Positions 25,558 through 37,625 of a stretch of DNA of 64,000 nucleotides are shown in pieces. Origin of the DNA: Metopolophium dirhodum. Lineage: Eukaryota; Arthropoda; Insecta; Hemiptera; Aphididae. The position numbers and the translations under genes are program-made. Numbering within the stretch: the stretch's first letter is position 1; every line of letters starts with the position of its first letter. The notes under the pieces were generated by a model. That model was given only the letters and a program-made list of their open reading frames with translations. It had not been told where the DNA came from and ran no database searches. The stretch spans positions 23,622,001 through 23,686,000 of the forward strand of contig NC_083566.1 of NCBI RefSeq assembly GCF_019925205.1, written 5' to 3'.

Positions 25558-27649
25558 ACTATCTAATTTACTAAAATATATCTAAATAGAAAATTATTTT
25601 ATCAAGAAAAATAACATAAATGTTTGTATTATTATAGTAATGGATTATAATTGTATTAATATATTTTTTTTAAACAAGATAATACGCAATATATACAAAG
25701 TTATAGAATAAACGTATATGATAAAAGCAAGAACAAAAATGAGACGAAAATCATGAGGGCAGAAATCAACCAATGGTGACACTATACCTGATATTGATAA
25801 ATTTAAAATGTTGATATCTAATATTACATAATGAGATGATAGTATTAATTAAAGTTATAAGACAATGTCCGATAGGTAGTAAAAATAATTTTAATAACAT
25901 GTTTGATACATTAGTGATAGAACAATTATTATTGACATAATGATTAATGAAGGCATATTTGAATAATTTATTAGGTACTAGGATAACTTCATATTATGAA
26001 AGAATAAGAACACTATGGAATGAGTTGTTTTTGCAAAGTAGCAGTGAGGAGAGAAATGAGGGGATTAAAAATAATTATGGAAGTGATATCTGAAAAGAAT
26101 TTGGATAGTAATAGTTTGAGATTAGAGCTAGGAGCTTTATTAGTATTGGAGTTTGTAATAGATGCATAAGATGTGATTGGAAGTGTGAGTGATGAGACCG
26201 GGAGTGTGGGAGATTTGGAAAGGGGCACGATGAGTTTTACCTTATATTAATATTTACGTATATTTTCGTATATGTACAATATCATAATTTATCTTTGAAC
26301 ATTCAAAATGTAACTAACATTACATAACGTATATTATTTTCTAAGTACCTGCCTATTAAAATAAATATCTAAGCTTTAAATGTAGTAAAAAATGTTCGCT
26401 TGAACGAAATATTAGTTTAATTTAGTCGATATTTAGCCAAAGATACCTCGGTGGACTACAGTCAGAGCAATACACACGATGACCTATGTCATACAGTCAG
26501 AAGAATGATTTCAGACACAATATAGTGTAGGCCACATATTATTTTTTACATAAAATCATTTAATGATAAAAGTAAATTATTAATCAATTTTAAATCAAAA
26601 AGTATGCTTAATTATTGTATTTTATATTAAAGATTCATATTATACTTATTACATAAATAAATATTAATGTTTAAACAATATTCAAATTATTAGGTAGGTA
26701 TTATTAATTATGCGCTAAGTGCATGGGTCATGGGCGTACTTACCAATATTTTCTATATAAACAAAAATAATGAATTTTAAGGAGAAATTTCTCGAGGTTC
26801 AGGGAATTAAGTATTATTTGTCGAGTTGCTAATAATGTACGTTACTAATATATTTCTCGTTTCAATAAATCTACGGCAAAGTAGCAACACGTGTTAGATT
26901 AATGTATGAGCTCAAACGCATAATTATTTATGAACAATCTTTAACATGGTACCTATTTTAATTTTAATAGATTTTAATGCAGTCACAAGTTCTCTTTATT
27001 CTTAACTTATTATTTTCCTCAATTCTCGACTCTCGTTATACACACATTCATATTTGATATTTTCCAGTCTCAGTAAAGTTTCGTGCACTAGTATAATTTT
27101 TTCCCGTTAATTGCTGCTTATGAATCGACGACAAAAATGATTTATAAAACGTACAATTACTGAATATAGTATATAGGTAATTAATTATTCGAAGAATTAC
27201 AATATAATGTATACAATATAATATTTAATATAGTCATAACTTTACGAGACGCTACGTAATTGCTCACTATACCCATATAATATATACCAATATTATAGTA
27301 TGCGTTTTGTATTATTAAATTGAACAAACAGGGAAATTCAGCAGTTTAAATATACTTAAAGACTATACTTTCAAATTCTTGAGATTTTTTTACTACTTTA
27401 GGAGTGTTTTGTGGAGATAAAACTTCCGATTTTAAGAATATTATCTTTAATATAAACATTTTAATAACTGAGAAACCACTAATTCAAATTTTGAATTAGG
27501 CACCTCAACGTTTTCAAAAAAATTATCCACTAAATAATTTAGAGTAAAAGACGGGAATTATAATTTGAAAAATAGAAATTTGTACCACCTAGTACTACCT
27601 CTTAAAAAATTACAAAAAAAAATTAAGAATTTGTAAATATAGTCTCAGA
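25558..27649. other. Non-coding stretch
   Basis: No gene recognised. Around 25985-26245 both strands carry a purine/pyrimidine-skewed stretch with a 71-codon minus frame rich in Ser, Leu and Pro. It shows no domain and plus-strand frames across it are broken. Confidence 0.35.
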
Positions 27650-27735
27650 GTGCGGTATTTATAAATTTCAAAAATCAGAATTTGAATAAATGTATTATTA
27701 AAGGAGAAAATGTGGATGAGCATGCTGTGGTGAAT
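27650..27735 (-). repeat. Dispersed repeat with GTGATTCACCA-type end, copy 4 (inverted)
   Basis: Read on the minus strand it gives GAATTCACCACAGCATGCTC, then the ATTCAAATTCTGATTTTTG block, matching copies 1-3. Related sequence may extend left to about 27330. Confidence 0.6.
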
Positions 27736-27967
27736 TCCTCTCTATATGATTGTCCGAAAGAATATAATCCAATTGGCCACTATGGTTATGTTCAAATGGC
27801 CATATTATGTCAGTAATATTTTATCTACTAAAGATCAAGCGTGTTAAAAGTATAGAAATATTAATACGCAGCTTTTGTAATTCTTATGATCCAATATTAA
27901 AATAAAAAACCAAAGAACTACTGTATTGTAATTGTATATGTGGATTTCACCTCGGCTTTAAAAGGAT

Positions 27968-28055
27968 AGTAGGTCACTGTAATGGATGTGTTAATATTTA
28001 AATTCAAAGATAAATTATTTTGTACGAAAACAACTGAGCGGAGTCAGATTGACAG
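27968..28055 (-). repeat. Dispersed repeat family C, copy 2 (inverted)
   Basis: GTAGGTCACTGTAATGGATG and CAACTGAGCGGAGTCAGA on the plus strand are the inverted counterparts of blocks seen in copies at 17023, 43658 and 62040. Confidence 0.55.
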
Positions 28056-28496
28056 CCTTTAGTTCTAAGGATATTTTATTATATTATATCTATATTTCTA
28101 TTAGCATTGATTATAAATACTATTAAACCTATAACAAATTTACTTTTTGATTAGTCATATCGTAAGTTCAACTAGTTTTTGCCGAAAACAAATCTCATAC
28201 ATTACAATATTGTTTCATAAATACATAATATTACTAGCTGTTAATAACGTATACATGACGTATACATAGTACAGACATACCGTAGGACGGTATGATTAGG
28301 TATGTCGTACATAAATAGCTTAAAATTAATCTAAATATTCAGACAATTTCATTGTGTAGGTAAATAAATAAATAATAATTTACGTTGTAACAAAAGGTTT
28401 CAAGTCCCTACGAATAATATTTTTTAATTACAGTGTGATATAACTAAAATCGTTATTTTTAATTTAAATTTTCAATTTTGGTGAAATTTGAACTTG

Positions 28497-29763
28497 AAAT
28501 GACCGGTACTGACCGGGACATATACAAAAATAATTTGAACAACCTTTTTTTTTTTTTAATATTAAAATTTAGAACACAGTGTAATGAATATATATATATA
28601 TATATATAGAATAAAATAATAATAGTATTGAATTATGAAAGACATTAAATTAGAAGATACATTTGATTAATGAATTATTATTTATTTATTTTGAAATATT
28701 ATATTTTTCTGACTTTTTCACCTGTTTCAATAGCTCTGGTTTTCCCATAGCATACGTATGAAATTCCGAACAAGTCATTTTGAAATTAAATTTGCATTTA
28801 ATGATACTTTCTACAGTTTCTACTTGAAGACGGTTACGTTCTTTTGTCTACTGGGCCATTATCAGTGAAAATATCCTTTCAACTTTAGCGTTATGACCAG
28901 GAATAGCATATAAGTATTGGCACATCAAAATTAAATTACGTTTTCTTTCCAATACATCAGTTTTTTGAAAGAAATGTAACCATTTGTCATGCATATTTTT
29001 TTTTTTCCAATCTTCATCAAATTTCTGTTTGTCAATGAAGTTTTTAAGATACAATATTTCTTCAAAGCAACTATCCGTGATATCAATTCCCTTTTCTTTT
29101 AAATAAGTTATTGTCTTTTCAACTTCTTGCCATTGCAGCGAAGAAGTAAGATCCATCCATGAAAAGACCTCAAATTGTATAAGAGGGTTACTCCACTGTT
29201 GTAAATACTTCCGTGCCGTTTTGTAATAATTATCAACTTCTTCGTCGAATAATTTTATCGAAACAAAAAGCTGAGCATCGTCTTTTATTTTATTATATTC
29301 AATTAACTCAACAGAAAGTACGTCAGCGGATGTAGACGCTGTATTATGTAAAATATGAGCTGGACAACCTATGCCTTCGATATCTTTAGATAATCTGGAT
29401 TGAAGTTTAAAGTAAACATTGTTTGTTCCATGTCTGTCTCTCCCACCAAAATTAGTATTTGTATTATCTGCACTGTACGCGATTAGTTTATGTAAAGAAA
29501 TATTTAAATTATTTAATGTATCTATACAAAATTTCACTATAGTAGTATAGTCTCTGAAGTTTCATTTTCCAAAGAATTAAGCTTTATTAATTTTAATTGC
29601 ATACCTTTTGTTTCGGAAATATATTGAATTATAAGAGGAAACAATTTTTCTACTAATATTATTTACACATAACCGGGACTTCTGTAGGGTCTAGCGGGAC
29701 GACCGGGACCGAAGTCATGAACTGGTGACATGTCCCGGTGTACCGGGACGTATGGCAACCCTA
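28497..29763 (-). mobile_element. Degenerate hAT-family DNA transposon
   Basis: The right border, read on the minus strand, starts TAGGGTTGCCATACGTCCCG followed by GTACACCGGGACATG, a hAT-like terminus. The left border has a related GACCGGTACTGACCGGGACA sequence, but the outermost bases are not recognisable, so that end is eroded. The element contains the broken transposase gene listed separately. No flanking 8-bp duplication was found. Confidence 0.7.
28690..29590 (-). pseudogene. hAT transposase-like gene, internally deleted and interrupted
   Basis: Reading minus, residues around ADNTNTNFGG and then CPAHILHNT resemble the middle of insect hAT (zinc-finger BED-type, C-terminal dimerisation) transposase-like proteins. 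The C-terminal part (LILMCQYLYAIPGHNAKVER then IFSLIMAQ) is the hAT dimerisation region. The reading is interrupted by a TAG at 28848-28850 and resumes in frame right after it (TKERNRLQVETVESIIK). A frame change lies near 29565-29575. The stretch between the CPAHILHNT motif and the C-terminal region is far shorter than in full-length relatives, so much of the catalytic core is deleted (inference from family knowledge). It cannot encode an active enzyme as it stands. Confidence 0.82.
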
Positions 29764-32432
29764 CTGTAGATACGTCTTATAGTGTAACTCTGCAAAGTAT
29801 ACAAATAACTATCCGAACCCTCATAAAATATACCTTTTTAATTCAATCTTACTACCTGGAGTATTAGAATTGATTTAACTTCAGTTGGAGTACTACCCGG
29901 CTCTACCCACGTCTAAAATTATTGACTTTATTTCTATACAAATACATTATAATATTCTATAAGTTCTGTTATTTTACAGTACATAATATAATATTTATAT
30001 ATACAACATTTCAAGTCCCGAAATAGGTACACACATATTTTATAACATTAGTGTTACTATATTGAAATCGAATGCATAATATATTAATATGTTTAATATG
30101 GTTTCCTGTAAACAGTAAAACAGAGCAAAATAATCAATGACGAAAAATACCATATTATATGAAATGTTGGTACTGAGGAAATAATACAGGAATAAAATTA
30201 TAACACACTGCACAATAAATAGTTTGATATCGATTTTCATTTTACGTTGTTAATGATAATTTGTTTTGTGCAGTTTGCAAGAGATCGTACAATAAATGAT
30301 AAATGTTTAACTAATCGTAATTTATACATATTATTATGTCCAGGTTTTAAAAAATTATACCACGTTATCGGGATAGTTTAATTAAAAATGAATAATGATT
30401 ATATTATATTCAGTATTTTGACCTACGCGAAACTGGCACTACAAAGTTGGCCCAATAATCTACAACCATTACAAGTAAACAATAGTATAACGTGACGTAT
30501 AACCTAATGTTTATGATGTATATTGACTTACATTTAAACTTATGTAGGTACCTACTAAAATATTTAAAAAATGTTAAAACTAAAGTTGTACCTAACTTAA
30601 AAAATAATATTTATTAGATGTATACAATTACATAGAGTTATACTTTTACAATATGATTAGGTATATTGGCAAAAATGTAGATAGGTATTCTATAAAATAA
30701 AATTATGAACAGTCAATCATTTCTTTTATGCATTGTAATATCTTTAAAGGTTGATCATTTGAAAACAATAATAATATATTATTGTAAATTAAATATGTAT
30801 TTGAAAAACGATACTGAGCTCGGATTACCCGAATATATATACATAAAGTCTTGCTTTTCTATTCAAGTTTATGTTAACCTAATTCGAGTATCCATCTGAA
30901 AATGTACATAATTGAATGACTTAATATATGTCTGAATGCTGCTGAACGTCTTGATTTTTTGCTGCTGGATGGTTCCTTTGAACTTGTAATTATTTATGTT
31001 CAAATCAATTACCTTACCATAAATGTACGTATGCTAATTGTACATTTCTATATATATTTGAGATTGAATATATGATTAATATCAGATATAAGTTTAAAAA
31101 AAATCCATACAAAGTAAAAGAAAAATACACACGTAAACACGTTAAGGTAAAATAAATATACTTAGGTATCAATATTCTAAAATGAAAGAAAAATATGTAA
31201 ACTATAGACTTCTCCTTACAAATTGAATAACACTGAAGACTGAATTGCGTATACTATATAGTAAGGTACCCATATAATAATACCCACACATACTATAGCA
31301 CAACATTTTACTATTTTACACCACAAATGTTATTATAAACTTGAGAAATTGGTACATTTGAAAAGTCATTATAGAAAAAAGTAAAAACTATTGGCATGAC
31401 AAAAAAACAATATACATTCCATTTAAATTCTTTAACGGAATAAAGTTCTATAAACCAATGTATCAATAATTTTATCATGTTGTGTAACACCGTGTAAGTA
31501 ATACTAGGTACCTACCCCCCAAAAACCTAATTATAGTAGGAAAATACTACAAAGCGGAATATTAATTTTATAATAACTTATGAGGGAAATAGGAAAGAAA
31601 TATTATGTGTGTGGTTTTCATATTTTTATAAATTAGATAATTACTATCGTTCAAACATTAAATGCTTTGTGTTTAACAAACTATTTATTTTATTTTAGTT
31701 TTTGTTTTACTTTTCGTATAATCTTTTGTATAATAATCTGGATTTTGGACTATACTCAATTGTTTTTTTTTAGTTTTTTTAGTTTATTAAGTTATATTAA
31801 AAACTATCTTTGTCTATTTTTTTTTTGTAACTCACATTATTTAAGTAGGTATATCTATATAGTATAATGTGGTTATCTGTACAACGGTGCTCAGTGTTAA
31901 AGATATAACCAAATGTTTTTGTGGGACGGCCTTCAATTTGAAATGGGTAAAGGGTAAATACTGAATAGGCTTAATATACTACCTATATAGTATCAAAACA
32001 CATTTAGAAGTAAACTGATATATTGTTAACCCTTTTGGTACGACCGTAACAGAATGTTCCAAAATAAAAACTTTTTATGACATTTTATTCAGACATCAAT
32101 TTAGAAATGAGTTAAATCTATTGTTTAATCAAATATCACTTATCAGTTATCTAGTTTTGATTTAACTAAATTCGGGTGTAAACGTAATGAAAAGCGATAA
32201 TTATAATGGAAAGCGATAATCAAAAATAATTAAATAGGTACCGCAAAACAAAACATAACACAAAACGTAATAATTTAAAATCCATTTATTTAATAGTTAT
32301 ATTTATTTCATGCATACGAACATATTAGAATGGATTATATTATTATATTCCGTATCCAGGCCAATTATTATTACCTGCCCTCATTAGTTACCTATTAATA
32401 GTAATTAATATTAATAGGTATTGACACTATTC
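29764..32432. other. AT-rich non-coding stretch
   Basis: No gene recognised; the open frames are short and hydrophobic by base composition. A GAAAAACGATACTGAGCT fragment near 30805 also occurs near 61741 and resembles the inverted start of repeat family C. Confidence 0.4.
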
Positions 32433-32563
32433 TAAATAACGATAAACGCAAAACTTGTATAACGTTTTAATTCTGAATATCGATGAATGCAAAACTCGTA
32501 ATAACGTTTTAATTCTAAGAAATAACGATAAATGCAAAAATTGTGTACTTAACGTTTTAATTG
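32433..32563. repeat. Three imperfect tandem units ending AACGTTTTAATT
   Basis: Units of about 41-48 bp (32433-32473, 32474-32515, 32516-32563) share the order ATCGATRAATGCAAAA-like then AACGTTTTAATT. Divergence between units is moderate. Confidence 0.75.
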
Positions 32564-32637
32564 TAAATAACATAAGAAGAGATTTTTTTCAAATGCAAGC
32601 CCTGATTTAAACTTCAAATATTACTCTCAAAAGTTAG

Positions 32638-32668
32638 TATTGTCACATGCCATAGGTACATGTGACAA
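32638..32668. repeat. Perfect 11-bp inverted repeat (stem-loop)
   Basis: ATTGTCACATG, a 9-base loop, then CATGTGACAAT. The stem is perfect. There is no gene nearby to suggest a role. Confidence 0.7.
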
Positions 32669-35600
32669 TAATACACGGCAGAGTAATAATAATAGAGATT
32701 CGATGGGAAAAATTCCTACTGAAATTGATATGACATGATCTCACGTAAATATTTCGTACTACCATATTATAACATATTGGCGTTTTAACATCCATTATAT
32801 TATAGAGATTTTATTTATAATTTAATAATAACTGCTCGTACCCAACAGTAGTATAATGAAACCAATAGCAAAAAAACTTTGGTCGGTGAATTTTTTCACC
32901 AGTTTTTCGAAGAGTCCTCTCCCCTCAAAATCAATTTGAAATATTTCTCCCCACTACCACCACATAATATATGACATTTTTTTTTATACTTTTTATAACT
33001 CAAACAACACTTTTGTGCTTTCTAAAAGTTTTAAAAACGGTCTTAAAACTATTGTGATAAATAATAATAAGACGTACAATATATGAACAAACACAATACG
33101 TAGCATAAATGCAACAAAGTAAAACAACCCTATCCTTCATTAGTACCGGACCTAAACTTAGCTTTGGCGATATATTTTTGTGGTTTTTATATTCGCTGTC
33201 AAACGTCATAATGCTCGTATACCTATACAAGCCAAGCACTTATAAAAATTATTTTTGCTCTAGCTATAGGTACAGTTCTTTAAAAAAATAAGTTACTAGC
33301 GAATACGGTTACCTATGATAAATATACCTATGAGGCTATATGGCTACATAGTATACATATTATATACCCTAAAACGATCCGTAGGAGGGTAAATTTCATA
33401 TTTTGTACCCTTTTCACATTCACTTAATGTCTTGGTATTAATGTCATAAACGAATAATTGCTGCAGTAGGTATCTGTCATTTAACTTCGTTACATCAATT
33501 TAGTTTAATATCTTACGTACAATATACCTATACGGCTATACGATATACATTTATAATTTATAAAGCTTACATATATAGCATACGTTTTGCTTAATATTAT
33601 TATACAATATAATATCCTTTATTTTTCAATTGTATCATGGTTGCTATGTAATAATATAGTCAACGAATTTCAAATCAAATATCTAATAAGTAATAAATGG
33701 TAAAAATATATATTAAAAAACTGGGTAATAATATCTTTACTCATTGGTACGTTATGCAATTTGAAAAGCATTTAATATCACATAAAGTAATTATGTAATA
33801 TTAAAAGTGTAAATATCCATGAGTGCTTAAGATGAAAATTTGTTTTCAAAGAAAACTATTGGATTCAGTTTTGTTACAATGAATACCTACTTGAAAAAAT
33901 GTTCTCTATAATATAGTAGTATCATTTTCATATTCAATATATTATATGCATGTACCTGTGTAAGACGTAGGTAAGTGTTATCAATATTGGACGGATATCA
34001 TACGTAAATAGCATTCATTGTGCAACGGTGAATATACCTAAATATTTTTAAAACATATTATGTTTACATTGTTAACAATTGATAAGCTCGTTGGTATATT
34101 TTTATACTTAAAAAAATGTTTTTAGAGATGAAAACGTAAAATTAAGTTAGGTACATTTCAGACAGTAACAAACACTTTAAAATAATAGATTAAAATGTTC
34201 TACAATCTACATTATTAAGTTCATATTGTAAAAATGTTATAATATATGAAATATGAATTGTTTTTTTAATTTAAACAGTACACTACCTAGTATAAAATCA
34301 ACCATATAGGTATTTATAACTTTTAACATGGCTGACTTATGGTGGCCTATCCCGTATATACCAAGTATATCGGACTTTTTATTAAGAAATAATTGAATTT
34401 TCTTATTACCCAAAGTTTCTAACAATGTTAAAACTCCCGGCAATCCTAATCGAAACTTTATACCTACTAACCTGCAGCTAAAACTAAATTTTCCGAGCAA
34501 CTATAATGGTTAATACGTGAACAACGTTAAGAGAAAGAAGTGAGAAATAATGTCTGACGCGTAAAAACTCAATAGGTATACAAACTGTATAATAGGTACC
34601 TACATATATAATACCTACCTATAACCTACATATTATATTGATAGCTTACCTATATTTTATATATTGTTTTTTTTTTCATAACATACAAAAAATAAATTAT
34701 AAAAATTATACATGATTATCTATATCTTTTAAGCTAAAATCTATAGCTTCAAAATTGTGTTAGAGATCGAAAGTAATACAATTTTAACTAAAATATTTGT
34801 ATATATAATAAGCATAATAAATTCAAGAGAGAGAAAAAAAAAAGATAAAATAAAACAATTAATTGAGAAATATACAAATAATATACAACAATACAACATA
34901 AACATAGTAACAAATGTACAACTTAAACTAATAAAGGAAACAACCAACTATAAACAATTTTTTTCATTATTTATAGAGTAATGAATATTATTTTTATATT
35001 GACATGGCATAGAGTTAAATTAATACACAGGTCTTATAGATTGACATATGATTGACCGAAATATTTGCCAGGAAATTCAATTGGGATATTATACCGTCTA
35101 TTTTCCCTTTTGTCCTCAATACATAGACGGTCATAACATTTGCTGAAATTTTTAAAAGTGAACAGAATGGCAATTTTTTTAACCGGTAGAACATCCAAAT
35201 CCTTAGAACTTTGCTAGGTGCAACCATAGGTGCAACTAGACCAATATTTTTAGGGGTTCACAAATTATAAAGATTTCCAGTATAATTTCCTTTTAACACT
35301 GTTCTTATATATCTATTAACAACAATTTCAAATGTATATTTATGACTTATGTACTACCTATATAGTTTTAATATTTTTGTGAAATAGTAACAGTAAATAC
35401 TAAATTTTGATTTGTGACTACTACATAATTATTTTCGGCCAGTGAATTGTATTTATTTAAATTACTGCTAGTTCAGACTTCTGGACTACGTGGTGTACCT
35501 CTCCTATCTCAATTACACTCTGATCAATAATTCCATTAATATTATTTTTATTCAGTTGATTAGGTACTTTTTAACTCTGACTGATTTGAACTAGAATTAG

Positions 35601-37124
35601 AATAGCTTTTAACAGGAAGACTTAGATTGTTAATTTCTTGTTAAGTATTTTTTTTTTTTTTGTTTAATACTACATGTGTTTTATGGACGTAAACAGGGGT
35701 AGCCTTAGTGGAGAGCTATATCTACTTGGTATTAATTTTTTGTATCGTACTATCGTGTGTTGGCTACAAACACAATATAAACAAACGTACACTAATAAGT
35801 TATTCATATTTAATAAATATGTTGCCTAGTTATTAATTTTCTTATTAATGTTATTAGCGTTTTAATTTTTTTCAAAATACATAATAATATAATATGTATA
35901 ATAATATAATAAATCAGTTTTTACTTTCGCTCATAATATTTATATTTTTTCGATTACTGTTATAATTTTTATTTTCTAAAAGTTTTCCTATATTATTTTT
36001 AAATTTTTTAAGTTTCTTTTCGTTTGTAAAGTATTAGTTCTTTTTATTTTCAACATAAAACAGTTACATTTTTTAAATTCATAGACGCACACACATCAAC
36101 AATGAATGAAATTATTAACGAAGGATTATATCTCTCAGGCCACATAGGTATCTGAAGACTGAAATATCTTTATGCACCTACAATCTTTCATCACCCATCA
36201 AGTTTTTTAGACGCAAGTTACTAAGTCCAAGTTACGATAAGGGATTATTTTGATATAAGTCTTGGTCGGCACATAAGTAAGCTAAACTATAGATGCCTAA
36301 ACCAAGAGAGACGATTTTATATATTAAGTATTTTGTAAAATGTATTTATTTAATATTGTCGTTCCCTCACCATTTCATATCCACACTAAACACATCACCC
36401 ACTATCGCCGGCCGACGTTACATACACAAAATAAACGCTATTTGTTCCTGGACCGTAAAAAAATGATTATGAATGAGTTTCACGATATTTAAAACAGGTT
36501 GAATAAAGTGGTCAGGTAGGAATAGTGAGTGGTAGGAGACTTAGAAATATGACTTTGGTAATCTCTAAATAAAAATAAATAAATAATAATATATATAATA
36601 AAAATATGATAAATATAATAATAATAGTAATAATAATATAGTTATAGTTATAATATTAGGACAGTGTTGAATTTTAAACAAGGATCGGGGGATATCATAC
36701 TAATAATTTAAAACTTCTGTATTTTTACTTCTTTTTGAATTATAATGCTATGTGACAAATATAAATTCCTTGACACCAGCCGCCTAGCTCGCCTTTCCAG
36801 TGGCTGAAACACACTAAAATTCAACGCTATAGTAAGCCAAAAATAGGCGAATGCCGTGTTGCGAAAAAATAAAAAATTTGAAATTAAAATCTATTCAACG
36901 TTAATTTTGATATTTGTTTATTTATTTAAAAATATGTTTTATTGATGTATAAATAACGAAAAATGTTATACAAGAGTATGGTGCAGTTTTCACGATCTAT
37001 TACGTAAATTGCATTATTATTGTAGTCGGCCGGCGTTCGCGTGTTCTCGCTTGCGATGTAGATTAGGCCTACATAATAAAAAAAACATACCACGTCACAC
37101 CGTGTAATACCTCATGCTTTTAAA
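32669..37124. other. AT-rich non-coding stretch with unconfirmed frames
   Basis: An 87-codon minus frame at 34237-34500 begins after a TTTTAGCTGCAG acceptor-like site and contains GLPGVLTLLETLGNKKIQLF; I do not recognise it and cannot support it as a gene. A GGTGCAACTAG-type transposon end lies near 35209-35270. ATA/AAT simple sequence fills about 36580-36655. Confidence 0.35.
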
Positions 37125-37625
37125 CAACATGGACAGCATGTTATACCCCATAATCAACAAGAAAAGCCCATTACCCCTAAAAACTAAAATCCTGATCCTA
37201 AAAATGTATGTCATCTCTATATTAACATACGCAGGTGCAGCTTGGGCACCCCTTGTATCTAAGCACCAATGGAAAAGAATTGAGGCAGTACAAACAATTG
37301 GCCTCCGCACCATTACGGGCAATCCCACGTTTGTCAGGAATGATATTCTTCGCAGCTCCGCAGACTTAAAAACCATCAGGGGAACCATCAGCAACAAGGT
37401 ATCTTCGATGTTTCACAAGAACTCATACTCCAAGTACCCACATATAAGATACCTCGGCCACAAACCCAGTGAAGCACGATGCGAAACCCCGAAATAACGT
37501 CCGCTAAAATGGGCATCAGCTAACTAGTAATCATAATATTACTCAAATAATTTAAACCACCGGTATAGGCAAAATGCCTGGTACAGTATAAATGCCCCAG
37601 CAAAGCAAAGCAAAGCAACATGGAC
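37125..37625 (+). mobile_element. 5'-truncated non-LTR retrotransposon (Jockey-like), with target-site duplication
   Basis: A LINE remnant ends in repeated CAAAG units (GCAAAGCAAAGCAAAG) just before CAACATGGAC at 37616-37625. The same ten bases occur at 37125-37134, immediately before the readable retrotransposon sequence. This fits 5'-truncated target-primed insertion with a 10-bp duplication. The coding part is listed separately. Confidence 0.72.
37135..37497 (+). pseudogene. C-terminal fragment of a Jockey-type reverse transcriptase ORF
   Basis: The frame carries the region after the polymerase core typical of insect Jockey-clade ORF2: LYPIINKKSPLPLKTKILIL, then YVISILTYAGAAWAPLVS (the Y-AWAP pattern), WKRIEAVQ and NPTFVRNDIL. 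It ends after about 120 residues. The catalytic YADD region lies upstream in complete elements and is absent, so the copy is a dead 5'-truncated fragment. The ATG at 37114 lies in flanking DNA and is not a real start. Confidence 0.85.

Noticed and set aside
34237..34500. An 87-codon minus frame as a gene
   Set aside because: There is an acceptor-like site upstream, but no recognisable motif and strongly AT-driven composition towards its end.
37095..37397. A 100-codon minus-strand protein
   Set aside because: It is the antisense shadow of the Jockey-type reverse transcriptase fragment.
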